From: Melioribacteraceae bacterium
Lineage (GTDB): Bacteria; Bacteroidota; Ignavibacteria; Ignavibacteriales; Melioribacteraceae
Assembly (NCBI GenBank): GCA_019638015.1
Contig: JAHBUP010000001.1
Coordinates: forward strand, 2,946,424-3,010,423
Length of the DNA: 64,000 nt
Reading direction: 5' to 3'
Shown here: positions 1-8,770 of the stretch, in pieces
Layout of the letters: each line of letters starts with the position of its first letter
Position numbering within the stretch: the first letter of the stretch is position 1
Notes under the pieces: generated by a model
Told to the model about the DNA's origin: nothing
The model's input: only the letters and a program-made list of their open reading frames with translations
Databases searched by the model: none
Made by a program: the position numbers and the translations under genes

Positions 1-1
1 G

Positions 2-1411
2 CAATTTGAAGCGGTTAAAAGAATTGCGGATGAAGTTGATGTTATAATAGCGGCACTTTCACGCGCAAAGGAAATTGATATTAAAACCGCATTTGAATCA
101 ATAAGGAATTCTTCTAAACCGCGAATCCATACTTTTTCGAGCACTTCAGATATTCATATTCTTGGAAAATTCGGCGATTCAAAATATGGTGCGACATTAG
201 AAGAGAAAAGGAAAACTGTAATTCAAATGAGTTATGACGCAGTTGCGTACGCTAAAACTTTTACTTCCGATGTTGAATTTTCCGCAGAAGATGCAGGCAG
301 AACCGATATTGGTTACTTAGCAGATGTAATTGAAGCCGCGATTGAAGCTGGTGCTACAACTGTAAATATTCCCGATACTACAGGATATACTTTCCCTCAT
401 GAATATGGCAATAAAATTGCGGAGCTAAAACGGCGCGTTAAAAATATTAATAAGGCTATAATAAGTGTTCATTGTCATAATGATTTGGGACTTGCTGTAG
501 CTAATTCACTTTCGGCAATTCAAAATGGCGCCCGACAGGTTGAATGCACTATTAATGGAATTGGTGAAAGAGCCGGTAATGCTTCCCTCGAAGAAATTGT
601 AATGGCACTTCAAGTAAGAAAAGATATAAACGATTATTACACCGAAATAAATCAAACTGAAATTTTTAATACAAGCCGAATGGTTTCAGGCTTTACAGGA
701 ATTGTTGTTCAACCAAATAAAGCTATTGTAGGCGAAAACGCATTTTCGCATGAATCGGGGATTCATCAAGATGGGATGTTAAAGAACAAACAGACATATG
801 AAATTATGACACCTGAATCTGTCGGCGTTAATAAAACAAAAATTGTTTTGGGAAGACATTCAGGGCGGCATGGCTTAAAAGCTAGATTACTTGAACTTGG
901 CTATCATCCGTCAGAAGTGGATCTTCAAAAAACTTACGAGGCTTTTGTTCTTCTTGCTGATAAAAAGAAGGAGGTATTTGATGACGATCTCCGTGTATTA
1001 ATGGGTGACGAGATTAATAAACGAGAAGAATTTTATGAGCTGGAATATCTTCATGTTATTTCCGGTTCTGATATGATACCAACAGCAACAGTAAAAATTA
1101 AATCTCCTGGTAAAGTTTATCAAGAATCTTCAACCGGAGATGGACCAGTTGACGCGAGTTTTAACGCTATTGAACGGGCATTAGGTATAAAACTTAATGT
1201 TGAGTCTTATCAAGTTAGATCTGTTACTTCGGGAAGACAGGCATTGGGTGAAGCAATAATTCGAATTCGCCAGGATGAAAAATCATTTAATGGAAGAGGC
1301 ATTTCAACCGATATTATTGAAGCCAGCGCTAAAGCATATATTCAAGCAATCAATAATTATGAAATTTTTTCTAAATCAAAATATGAAGTTCAAGAAATAA
1401 GTCTTGTATAA
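2..1411 (+). CDS. leuA: 2-isopropylmalate synthase, C-terminal part (5' end outside window)
   Basis: The frame is open from base 2, so the gene begins upstream of the window; 469 residues are visible and roughly 45 N-terminal residues are missing compared with the usual length near 510. LeuA condenses acetyl-CoA with 2-oxoisovalerate, the first committed step of leucine synthesis, in the cytoplasm. Visible hallmarks are the HCHNDLG metal-binding motif of the HMGL-like TIM barrel, the NGIGERAGNA segment, the SHESGIHQDG segment, and a C-terminal LeuA allosteric dimer domain that includes the GDGPVDA motif. An internal ATG at 227 is not the true start because the upstream frame encodes conserved LeuA sequence. 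leuC follows 15 bases later, so the genes are probably co-transcribed. Feedback by leucine through the C-terminal domain is known for the family. Confidence 0.96.
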   Translation, partial: QFEAVKRIADEVDVIIAALSRAKEIDIKTAFESIRNSSKPRIHTFSSTSDIHILGKFGDSKYGATLEEKRKTVIQMSYDAVAYAKTFTSDVEFSAEDAGRTDIGYLADVIEAAIEAGATTVNIPDTTGYTFPHEYGNKIAELKRRVKNINKAIISVHCHNDLGLAVANSLSAIQNGARQVECTINGIGERAGNASLEEIVMALQVRKDINDYYTEINQTEIFNTSRMVSGFTGIVVQPNKAIVGENAFSHESGIHQDGMLKNKQTYEIMTPESVGVNKTKIVLGRHSGRHGLKARLLELGYHPSEVDLQKTYEAFVLLADKKKEVFDDDLRVLMGDEINKREEFYELEYLHVISGSDMIPTATVKIKSPGKVYQESSTGDGPVDASFNAIERALGIKLNVESYQVRSVTSGRQALGEAIIRIRQDEKSFNGRGISTDIIEASAKAYIQAINNYEIFSKSKYEVQEISLV

Positions 1412-1426
1412 AGCAAAGGATATAAT

Positions 1427-2722
1427 ATGGGAATGACAATCACAGAAAAAATATTAGCTAAATCGGCAAAGAAAAATTTTGTTACGCCCGGTGAAAATGT
1501 TTGGCTCGATGTTGATGTGCTAATGACACATGATGTTTGTGGACCACCTACAATCGCAATCTGGAAAAAAGAATTTGGGGAAAAAGCGAAAATATTCGAT
1601 AAAGAAAAATTAGTCATATTTCCTGATCATTACATTTTTACTCAAAATGCACATGCAAATAGAAATGTTGATATTCTTCGTCAATTTGCCGCTGAGCAAA
1701 ATCTCCCAAATTATTATGATGTTGGAACCGAGCGATATAAGGGTGTTTGCCACATAGCCCTTGCAGAAGAGGGATATAATGTACCTGGTACTGTTTTATT
1801 TGGTACCGATTCTCACACTTGCACAAGCGGAGCTTTTGGGATGTTCGCTACCGGTGTTGGCAATACTGATGCCGCTTTTATTTTGGGTACCGGCAAAATT
1901 TGGGAAAAAGTACCCGAATCAATGAAGTTCATATTTAATGGGGTAATGCCGAGTTATTTAACCGCAAAGGATTTGATACTTCAGATTCTTGGCGATATTA
2001 CAACCGACGGGGCCACATACCGCGCAATGGAATTTGACGGTGATGCAATATTTTCTCTATCAATGTATGAAAGAATGACTTTAACAAATATGGCAATTGA
2101 AGCAGGCGGTATGAATGGAATTATAAAAGTTGATGAGATTACAAGAGAATATTTAAGGGAAGTTGGGATTACTAAATTTGATGAATTTGAAAGTGATGCG
2201 GACGCCAATTATCAATCTAAATATGTTTATAACGTGGAAGAGATTGAACCTTTAGTTGCAAAGCCGCATAGCCCAGATAACAGAGATATAGTTCGAAATG
2301 TAGCCGGTACAAAATTGACAAAATGTTATATTGGCTCCTGCACCGGCGGTAAAATAACCGACTTTCAATTCGCGGCGCAAATATTATTCGGCAACAATGT
2401 AAAAGTACCAACCTTTGTTGTTCCGGCAAGTACTACAGTTGCAAAACAACTATCGGAAGAAACCCACAAAGGAATTTCACTTAAAGAGATTTTTGAAAAT
2501 TCAGGATGCATAATTGCTGAATCATCCTGTGCCGCATGTTTGGGTGGACCATCAGATACTATTGGAAGAAGTATAGATGGTGATGTTGTAATTTCTACCA
2601 CCAATAGAAATTTTCCCGGCAGAATGGGAAGCAAAGCATCAGGTGTTTATTTGGCATCTCCGCTAACCGTCGCGGCTTCAGCGGTTACGGGTGTTATTAC
2701 TGACCCGCGAGATTTTTTGTAA
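1427..2722 (+). CDS. leuC: 3-isopropylmalate dehydratase large subunit (short LeuC/HacA-like type)
   Basis: This is the aconitase-family large subunit that isomerises 2-isopropylmalate to 3-isopropylmalate with LeuD, using a [4Fe-4S] cluster. The three cluster cysteines are visible as C305 (GSCTGG), C368 and C371 (SSCAACLGGP), and the substrate-site segment GTDSHTCTSGAFG lies near residue 125. At 431 residues it matches the shorter archaeal/HacA-like LeuC class rather than the roughly 466-residue enterobacterial form. The start at 1427 has AAAGGA seven bases upstream; a second ATG at 1433 is possible. It follows leuA by 15 bases and precedes leuD by 21. The same LeuCD enzyme can process citramalate made by CimA, whose gene lies downstream in the same cluster. 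Confidence 0.95.
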   Translation: MGMTITEKILAKSAKKNFVTPGENVWLDVDVLMTHDVCGPPTIAIWKKEFGEKAKIFDKEKLVIFPDHYIFTQNAHANRNVDILRQFAAEQNLPNYYDVGTERYKGVCHIALAEEGYNVPGTVLFGTDSHTCTSGAFGMFATGVGNTDAAFILGTGKIWEKVPESMKFIFNGVMPSYLTAKDLILQILGDITTDGATYRAMEFDGDAIFSLSMYERMTLTNMAIEAGGMNGIIKVDEITREYLREVGITKFDEFESDADANYQSKYVYNVEEIEPLVAKPHSPDNRDIVRNVAGTKLTKCYIGSCTGGKITDFQFAAQILFGNNVKVPTFVVPASTTVAKQLSEETHKGISLKEIFENSGCIIAESSCAACLGGPSDTIGRSIDGDVVISTTNRNFPGRMGSKASGVYLASPLTVAASAVTGVITDPRDFL

Positions 2723-2743
2723 AATTTTTATTTTGAGGAAATA

Positions 2744-3301
2744 ATGGAAAAAGTTATTAATGGATTAGCATACGTTCTCGGCGATAATATCGATACTGAT
2801 CAAATTATACCTGCCGAGCATCTTGTGTATTCAACGAGTGATCCGGAAGAATTAAAAAAATATGGGCATTATGCATTATCAAGCGTACCAATTGAAAAGG
2901 CAGGCTTACCTAATGGCGGAATTCCCTTTATTGATGGTGATAATCACTCATCAAAATTTCGAATAATTATCGGGGGAAAAAATTTTGGATGCGGTTCATC
3001 GCGCGAGCACGCTCCCCTCTCGCTTCAAGTTGCTGGAGTTAAAGTAGTTGTTGCTCAATCTTATGCCCGAATTTTTTACCGTAACTCTGTCGATGGTGGA
3101 TTTATAATTCCTTTTGAAAGCGAGATTCAATTAAATAATAAAATTAAAACCGGTGATGAGATTGAAATTGATTTACCGAACAATTTATTAATTAATAAAA
3201 CTTCGGGTGAAAAATATAATTTGAAACCACTCGGCAGTGTTTTCGAAATAGTTGATGCCGGAGGATTATTCGAGTTTGCCCGCGCTACAAAGATGATTTA
3301 G
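2744..3301 (+). CDS. leuD: 3-isopropylmalate dehydratase small subunit
   Basis: The 185-residue protein is the swivel-domain partner of LeuC. The motif FGCGSSREHAP at residues 81-91 and the N-terminal NIDTDQIIPAEHL segment are diagnostic for the aconitase swivel domain of LeuD. Its length fits the short-subunit class that pairs with HacA-like LeuC proteins. A GAGG Shine-Dalgarno sequence lies ahead of the ATG. It is co-directional with leuC (21-base gap) and cimA (27-base gap). leuB, needed to complete the pathway, is not in this window and must be elsewhere or upstream. Confidence 0.95.
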   Translation: MEKVINGLAYVLGDNIDTDQIIPAEHLVYSTSDPEELKKYGHYALSSVPIEKAGLPNGGIPFIDGDNHSSKFRIIIGGKNFGCGSSREHAPLSLQVAGVKVVVAQSYARIFYRNSVDGGFIIPFESEIQLNNKIKTGDEIEIDLPNNLLINKTSGEKYNLKPLGSVFEIVDAGGLFEFARATKMI

Positions 3302-3328
3302 TTTTTTAAAACCAAAATTGAGTAGAAT

Positions 3329-4915
3329 ATGGAATCAAATCTGATAGAACTTTTTGATACAACATTACGTGATGGTACACAAGGAGAAGGTGTTAATGTA
3401 TCTGTTCAGGATAAATTAGTAATTGCTCAAAAACTTGACGATTTCGGGATTGATATAATTGAGGGAGGTTGGCCCGGCAGCAATCCAAGAGATGAGGAAT
3501 TTTTTGAGAGGGCAAAAAGAATAAAACTGACTCATGCGTCGATTTGCGCATTTGGGTCAACCGCCCGTTTTCCAGATAAGATTGATTCCGATAATAATTT
3601 AAATATGCTGTTGAAAGCTGAAAGTCCCTACGTTTCAATATTCGGTAAAACATGGCTCTTTCATGCAGAGAAGGGATTAGGCTTAACAGCAGATGAAAAT
3701 GAGGAGCTGATTTTTAAATCAGTTAAATTTTTGAAGGATCATGGAAGAACAGTTGTTTTTGATGCCGAGCATTTTTTTGATGGATACAAAGACAATAATG
3801 GATTCGCGATAAGAATGTTGAAAGCGGCGCAGAGTGGCGGAGCGGATGTGATCACACTTTGTGATACGAATGGTGGATCGCTTCCGGGTGAAGTTTATGA
3901 TATTGTTATTGATGTAAAAAAACAATTAAGTAAACCAATTGGGATTCATGCACATAATGATGGTGAACTTGGCGTAGCAAACTCGCTTGCCGCAATAAGC
4001 GCGGGTGCTGTTCATGTTCAAGGTACAATAAATGGGGTAGGTGAAAGATGCGGAAATGCAAATTTGATAAGTATAATTCCTAATTTGATATTAAAGATGG
4101 GAAAGAATACAAAGCATAATTTAGCTTTGGAACAATTAACTCCCCTTTCTAACTTCATTTTTGAAATAATGAATTTAATTCCCAATACGAGAGCGCCATT
4201 TGTCGGGAAATCAGCATTCGCACACAAAGGTGGAATACATGTAAGCGCCGTATTAAAAGACAGCCGCATGTATGAACATATTAGTCCGGGAACAATCGGC
4301 AATAAACAACGTGTGCTAGTTTCAGACCTTGCAGGGCAGAGCAATATTCGTTATAAAGCAAAAGAGTTTGGGGTTGATCTTTCCAATGAAAATGAGCTGA
4401 GTAAAAAAATAGTAAATCATATTAAATCGCTTGAGTATGATGGCTACCAATTCGATGGAGCCGAAGCATCATTTGAATTAATTTTACGAGAGGAGACGAA
4501 TGAATTTTCACCCTACTTTAAGACTTTAGACTCCAAAATAAGTGTCACTTTTGATAATCAAAAAAATTCAGTTGCCGAAGCTGTACTGAAAATAGATGTG
4601 AATGGAGAAATTGAACATACTGCGGCAAACGGTGATGGACCTGTAAACGCATTGGATAATGCTCTTCGAAAAGCATTAACCCGGTTTTATCCCGAAATTT
4701 CTCAAATTGAACTGATTGATTATAAGGTTCGTGTGTTAAATGAAAAACATGGTACCAGCGCAAAAGTTCGAGTATTAATAGAATCAAGTGATGGACAAGA
4801 AACATGGTCCACAGTAGGTGTTTCGCAAAATATAATACAGGCTAGCTGGCAGGCTTTGTGTGATAGTGTAAATTATAAATTATTCAAGATAAAGAAACTA
4901 GAAGCGGCTCAGTGA
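3329..4915 (+). CDS. cimA: (R)-citramalate synthase
   Basis: CimA condenses pyruvate with acetyl-CoA to citramalate, which LeuCD and LeuB convert to 2-oxobutyrate, a threonine-independent entry to isoleucine. The protein (528 residues) has the HMGL-like catalytic barrel with DTTLRDGTQGEG near residues 10-21, HAHNDGELG for metal binding, NGVGERCGNAN, and a C-terminal LeuA-type dimer domain with GDGPVNALD. DGTQGEG and the GGWPGSNP segment distinguish CimA from LeuA. It is last in the leuACD-cimA run. The stop codon at 4913 is inside the terminator stem, so the 3' untranslated region is almost absent. A homologous role such as homocitrate synthesis is less likely given these motifs and this context. 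Confidence 0.93.
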   Translation: MESNLIELFDTTLRDGTQGEGVNVSVQDKLVIAQKLDDFGIDIIEGGWPGSNPRDEEFFERAKRIKLTHASICAFGSTARFPDKIDSDNNLNMLLKAESPYVSIFGKTWLFHAEKGLGLTADENEELIFKSVKFLKDHGRTVVFDAEHFFDGYKDNNGFAIRMLKAAQSGGADVITLCDTNGGSLPGEVYDIVIDVKKQLSKPIGIHAHNDGELGVANSLAAISAGAVHVQGTINGVGERCGNANLISIIPNLILKMGKNTKHNLALEQLTPLSNFIFEIMNLIPNTRAPFVGKSAFAHKGGIHVSAVLKDSRMYEHISPGTIGNKQRVLVSDLAGQSNIRYKAKEFGVDLSNENELSKKIVNHIKSLEYDGYQFDGAEASFELILREETNEFSPYFKTLDSKISVTFDNQKNSVAEAVLKIDVNGEIEHTAANGDGPVNALDNALRKALTRFYPEISQIELIDYKVRVLNEKHGTSAKVRVLIESSDGQETWSTVGVSQNIIQASWQALCDSVNYKLFKIKKLEAAQ

Positions 4916-4925
4916 GCCGCTTTTT
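4903..4925 (+). terminator. Intrinsic terminator of the leu/cim operon, overlapping the cimA stop codon
   Basis: A perfect 9-bp inverted repeat AGCGGCTCA / TGAGCCGCT separated by one G is followed by a run of five T. The TGA stop codon of cimA is the first three bases of the right arm. It separates the plus-strand operon from the convergent ccmF. Confidence 0.9.
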
Positions 4926-4938
4926 ATTTCATTAATAA

Positions 4939-7341
4939 TTAAGCGTAAGACTCTTTAGACCTTCTGAATGCCGCAATAATAAATCCTAATGCCATTACAA
5001 TAACCCCGATCCAAACTAGACTTATAAATGGTTTTATACTGGCTTCAATTGTCAATACTTCTTTCAGTTGAGCTGTGTGAGATTTAGATTCAGTACCGTC
5101 CAAGTTAGAAAACTCTAATTCAACTTTACCCTCATTTGCGGTCATTGTGATAATTGATACGCGCAAATTCGCACTTTTAGATTCGGCAGGGATATATGTT
5201 GGACCCTCCCCGGTATTCTGCATTACCGGTTGTAATGATTCAGTTTTACCATTACTGGTTACTTTAAGATCGATACCTATTTTAAATCCTCCTCCGCTCA
5301 TCATCGATTCCATATTCTCGGGCATAACAAATGAGTTAAATAAAATTTTAGTACCGTTATAATCAAAAGTCTCCCCTTTTTTCATAATGACGGAATGATT
5401 ATGATCGCCTTCTTCAGTACCGTCTGAGTAACTAACGGGCGCGATATAAAAATCTTTTGTTAAGCCAACCAATATATCGGGCTCACGCATAAGACTATTA
5501 TTAAACTCAGCAACAAACATAACTGGTTTTATAACATTTACTGAACTACCTTTTTTAACTTCAACATTGAAATAGTATCGTTTTCCATTATCAAACGGTT
5601 CATAACCAAGGAAAGAAAGTTCATGCCCATAAACATTTACCTTTTCACCTTTTGTAAGATCAACTTGTTTATGCTCAGAATGACCACCAGTTGCGAGAAC
5701 ACCAATAAAGAAAATTGCTATACCGATATGAGCGACATATGCACCCAGAAAAGATTTCTTCCCCTTAAAAATTTTATAGGCAATTTCACCATTTACAAAA
5801 AGAGCGAAAGATGATGAATAAGCAAGAATAATAAGCATTACATCATTCAAGCCACCAATAATTACAAATGAGGCGGTCAATATTAATGCTGAAAGAATAG
5901 CAAATCTTGATTGTTTCCATAAATCTTTCCCCTCGGTATGCTTCCACTTAAGGAGAATACTGAAGCCATTTAGAAATCCAATTATGATTGCAATTGGAAG
6001 ATTGAGCTCATTATAAAATTTAATTTCAACTGTTTGCCCAAAAATTGGTGCACTTGTTCCAACAAAAACTATAATTGCAGAAGCAATCAATGCTACGGCA
6101 CCAGTAAATAAAGCTAATTCTCGAGATAAAACATTTTCTTCGAATGAAAAATTCTCTGTTAAGTATTTCCATCGATACGCAATTCCACCAATTCCCAGTA
6201 AAGTAAATAGCCCAAGAAAAATAACCAAGAATAGATAAACCGTCATTCCAGGATCAACAAACGAGTGAACTGAAGCATCGCCTAGAATTCCGCTTCGCGT
6301 TAAAAATGTGCTGTATAAAACAAGTATATAAGTGAGGATACTTAGGATAAGATTAGTTTTCACAAATCTTCCGCTTCCCCCTTTATCTTGAGTTTTCTTT
6401 TGAACAAGTAAGGTATGAATTGATGCAACACCAATGATCCAGGGTACTAGAGAAGAGTTTTCAACCGGATCCCAGCCCCAATAACCACCCCAACCCAATA
6501 CACCATAGGCCCAGTATCCGCCAAGCATAATAGCAGCTCCGAGAACCATTGTGCCTGCTAAAACCCATGGCAATGATTGTTTTACCCAATCTTTATATTC
6601 ATTTTTTAAGATCGCAGCAAAAGCAAATGAAAATGGAACTGCCGACATTGCAAAACCAACAAACAATATAGGTGGGTGTATCTGCATCCAAAAATTTTGA
6701 AGAAGCGGATTAAGACCTTTCCCCTCAATAATAAAATCATTAACGGCAATATTGTTGGCTGTAAGTGTCGCATATAATTCTTTTCCCATTTGAATAAAAG
6801 AACTACCCGACTGAGGATCGTTGAACATAAAACTTTGCAATGCAGGCATACTTAAAAATGCTGGGTTGATACTTTTTAGATTAATGAAATCTTGATCCAT
6901 CCAGATATAATTAAAGGGTGACTTTAAAAGTGGATTAAGCATGATTAGTAGGAAAGATAAAACCAGAGAAAAAATAACCATTACCCTCGGTTCTAAATCT
7001 CCTCTTTTTGAAGTATAGTCGAGAAGTATTAATCCAACGATCGCAGTGAAAAGTGTCCAGAGCATAAAACTTCCCTCTTGACCAGCCCAAAAAGTAGAGA
7101 TAAGGAGACCGATTTGAAGATCACTTCCACTATAGTTATAAACGTATTTATATTGATACTGATGAGTTAAAATTGCATGAAGTAAAAAAGCAGATGCTGC
7201 AATAATTAAAATAACAGTAGCATGGAATGACAATCTAGCAATTGAAAGAGTATTATTGTACCCTTTAAAAGTTAAATAATACATCACAACACCAACCACT
7301 GCGGTTAGTAAACCGAGTGTTAAAATAATATTTCCTATCAT
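4939..7341 (-). CDS. ccmF: Haem lyase subunit CcmF (cytochrome c maturation)
   Basis: CcmF is the integral membrane core of the System I cytochrome c haem lyase, which attaches haem to the CxxCH motif of apocytochromes on the outer face of the inner membrane. The 800-residue protein is polytopic. The WWD haem-handling motif is seen at about residues 284-301 (WGGYWGWDPVENSSLVPW), and conserved histidines include the IHPP segment near 221-224. It is longer than typical CcmF (about 650): a loop near residues 141-210 and a soluble segment before the last transmembrane helix account for much of the excess. A CAGGAG ribosome binding site precedes the ATG. It is last in the ccmCDEF run, 17 bases after ccmE. 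CcmH was not found nearby. Confidence 0.93.
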   Translation of the reverse strand: MIGNIILTLGLLTAVVGVVMYYLTFKGYNNTLSIARLSFHATVILIIAASAFLLHAILTHQYQYKYVYNYSGSDLQIGLLISTFWAGQEGSFMLWTLFTAIVGLILLDYTSKRGDLEPRVMVIFSLVLSFLLIMLNPLLKSPFNYIWMDQDFINLKSINPAFLSMPALQSFMFNDPQSGSSFIQMGKELYATLTANNIAVNDFIIEGKGLNPLLQNFWMQIHPPILFVGFAMSAVPFSFAFAAILKNEYKDWVKQSLPWVLAGTMVLGAAIMLGGYWAYGVLGWGGYWGWDPVENSSLVPWIIGVASIHTLLVQKKTQDKGGSGRFVKTNLILSILTYILVLYSTFLTRSGILGDASVHSFVDPGMTVYLFLVIFLGLFTLLGIGGIAYRWKYLTENFSFEENVLSRELALFTGAVALIASAIIVFVGTSAPIFGQTVEIKFYNELNLPIAIIIGFLNGFSILLKWKHTEGKDLWKQSRFAILSALILTASFVIIGGLNDVMLIILAYSSSFALFVNGEIAYKIFKGKKSFLGAYVAHIGIAIFFIGVLATGGHSEHKQVDLTKGEKVNVYGHELSFLGYEPFDNGKRYYFNVEVKKGSSVNVIKPVMFVAEFNNSLMREPDILVGLTKDFYIAPVSYSDGTEEGDHNHSVIMKKGETFDYNGTKILFNSFVMPENMESMMSGGGFKIGIDLKVTSNGKTESLQPVMQNTGEGPTYIPAESKSANLRVSIITMTANEGKVELEFSNLDGTESKSHTAQLKEVLTIEASIKPFISLVWIGVIVMALGFIIAAFRRSKESYA

Positions 7342-7358
7342 TTGTGTCTCCTGACTGC

Positions 7359-7748
7359 CTATGAATTAGCGCTTTGAGTTGCCTGATCTTGATATTTTGA
7401 GGGACATTTAGTTAGAATTTCAGTTGCCTGAAAATTGCCATTAATGTACTTTCCTGTAACAACTACACTTGTCGATGATTCAAAATTATTTGGAATCATT
7501 CCTTTATAATAAACACGCATCTCGTTTCCTTGGTCATCTTTCATGTAAAAAGAAAAAATGTTGTTGTTTTTATCGAATGTATAATTTTTCTCTTTCACCC
7601 AGCTTCCCGTAGCTTTAATCGTTTTTTCGCTGTTAATCACTTTTGAAAAATTATTTTCGTATGAAACGTTTGTTTGTGTAAAAAGGAAAATCATAATTGC
7701 CATAAAAACGACAATTATTATTCCTCCAAAAATGTATTTATTATTCAT
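7359..7748 (-). CDS. ccmE: Periplasmic haem chaperone CcmE, cysteine (CxxxY) variant
   Basis: CcmE accepts haem covalently from CcmC and hands it to the CcmF lyase. The 129-residue protein has a single N-terminal membrane anchor (residues about 5-24), then an OB-fold domain with VTGKY near 97-101. In the classical protein haem binds a histidine in an HxxxY motif; here the equivalent position is cysteine C115 in KCPSKY, with the conserved tyrosine at Y119. A CxxxY class of CcmE is known from archaea and some bacteria such as Desulfovibrio, often where CcmH is absent. The start lies directly after two TAA codons that end ccmD, giving tight coupling. Confidence 0.92.
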   Translation of the reverse strand: MNNKYIFGGIIIVVFMAIMIFLFTQTNVSYENNFSKVINSEKTIKATGSWVKEKNYTFDKNNNIFSFYMKDDQGNEMRVYYKGMIPNNFESSTSVVVTGKYINGNFQATEILTKCPSKYQDQATQSANS

Positions 7749-7751
7749 TTA

Positions 7752-7901
7752 TTATTTCTCCTTTAATTCCATTTCAATTTTTTTGAGACGCTTGTCAGTA
7801 TTAAGAACAAATAAAAATATCCCAAGCCAAACGACAAGTACTATAAATAGTACAATATAAATTGCATTACTTTCAAGAAAACCTAAAAATCCGTTTTCCA
7901 A
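7752..7901 (-). CDS. ccmD: CcmD-like small membrane protein (TTG start)
   Basis: A 49-residue frame lies exactly between ccmC and ccmE, starting with TTG three bases after the ccmC stop codon and ending three bases before the ccmE ATG. A GAGG sequence in the ccmC end serves as ribosome binding site. The predicted protein has a short N-terminal segment, one hydrophobic helix (about residues 13-32), and a charged lysine/glutamate-rich tail, which is the pattern of CcmD. CcmD releases holo-CcmE from the CcmABC complex and retains poor sequence conservation, so identification rests on position, size and topology. It is easily missed by length cut-offs and by annotation that ignores TTG starts. 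Confidence 0.82.
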   Translation of the reverse strand: MENGFLGFLESNAIYIVLFIVLVVWLGIFLFVLNTDKRLKKIEMELKEK

Positions 7902-7904
7902 GAC

Positions 7905-8606
7905 CTACCTCACATTCTGTTTAACAAGATTATCTTTCATGATCAAAGTTTTGTATCTAATTTTCCAAATCCATAAATAAAGCATTGTAAATGCAATAAG
8001 CGAAAGATAGAATATTACCTGCATATTTAAATTCATTTTGAAGTCAACAACCGGTCCTGCATTATCATCATTTGCCGAGCCGGGGTGCAATCCGGTCATA
8101 ATCCTTGGCATAATAAAAATGAAAAAAGGTACAGTTAAAAAAGCGATTATTGAATAAACTGCTGAAAGACTAGCTCTTTTATCTTCATTTTCTATAGCCG
8201 ATCGAAGCGCAAATAGTGAACCGTAAATAAGTAGTAGAATAAAAATACTCGTTTCGCGTGGGTCCCAATGCCAAAAAGCTCCCCATGTAAATTTTGCCCA
8301 GATTGAGCCGGTAACGGTAGCTAAAACACAAAAGACCATACCAAGTTGAAGAGCGGCATTCGATTTGGAATCGTAGTCTAAGTCCTTGCTTCTTAAATAT
8401 TTAACCCCATAAATCATCGCCATTAAAAAAGCAAGAACAGATAACCAAGCAGTTGGAACATGGAAAAAGATAATTTTAGCTTTTTCTTCCAATCCCGGTA
8501 TAAATGGAAACTCAAACCATGCTTTTGGCTGCTCAACGATTGGGAATGAGATCCCAGCAATAATTACAAATGACATCAGGACAAACAGAATTATTTTCCA
8601 AACCAT
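7905..8606 (-). CDS. ccmC: Haem exporter / CcmE haem-loading protein CcmC
   Basis: CcmC presents haem to CcmE at the periplasmic face of the inner membrane. The 233-residue protein has six predicted transmembrane segments. The WWD motif is at residues 108-119 (WGAFWHWDPRET), flanked by the two haem-ligand histidines H49 (FFHVP) and H174 (GLHPG). It is the first gene of the ccmCDEF operon on the minus strand; ccmA and ccmB are not in the window. The family is also related to CcsA, but the neighbours ccmE and ccmF settle the assignment. Confidence 0.94.
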   Translation of the reverse strand: MVWKIILFVLMSFVIIAGISFPIVEQPKAWFEFPFIPGLEEKAKIIFFHVPTAWLSVLAFLMAMIYGVKYLRSKDLDYDSKSNAALQLGMVFCVLATVTGSIWAKFTWGAFWHWDPRETSIFILLLIYGSLFALRSAIENEDKRASLSAVYSIIAFLTVPFFIFIMPRIMTGLHPGSANDDNAGPVVDFKMNLNMQVIFYLSLIAFTMLYLWIWKIRYKTLIMKDNLVKQNVR

Positions 8607-8662
8607 TTAAACATTTCTTCATTTATTTTGAGACAAAAAATAGGAAACTATGTCTTGATATA

Positions 8663-8691
8663 CAAAATATTCCGAAAACTGACCTGGTCAA
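8663..8691 (-). promoter_or_regulatory. Candidate promoter of the ccmCDEF operon
   Basis: On the minus strand TTGACC (8691-8686) is followed after 16 bases by TATTTTG (8669-8663), 57 bases before the ccmC start. The match to a housekeeping promoter is good but was found by eye only. Confidence 0.4.
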
Positions 8692-8770
8692 AAATATTAA
8701 CATAACCTATGATCATCTACTAACATTTTTGATTAGTTTTACGTCCAATATTTAGTATTTTGAGAGAAAA

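Noticed and set aside
8570..8755. Plus-strand frame of 61 codons between ccmC and the phosphatase gene
   Set aside because: It overlaps the ccmC 5' end and the candidate ccm promoter, has no ribosome binding site and no protein-like composition.
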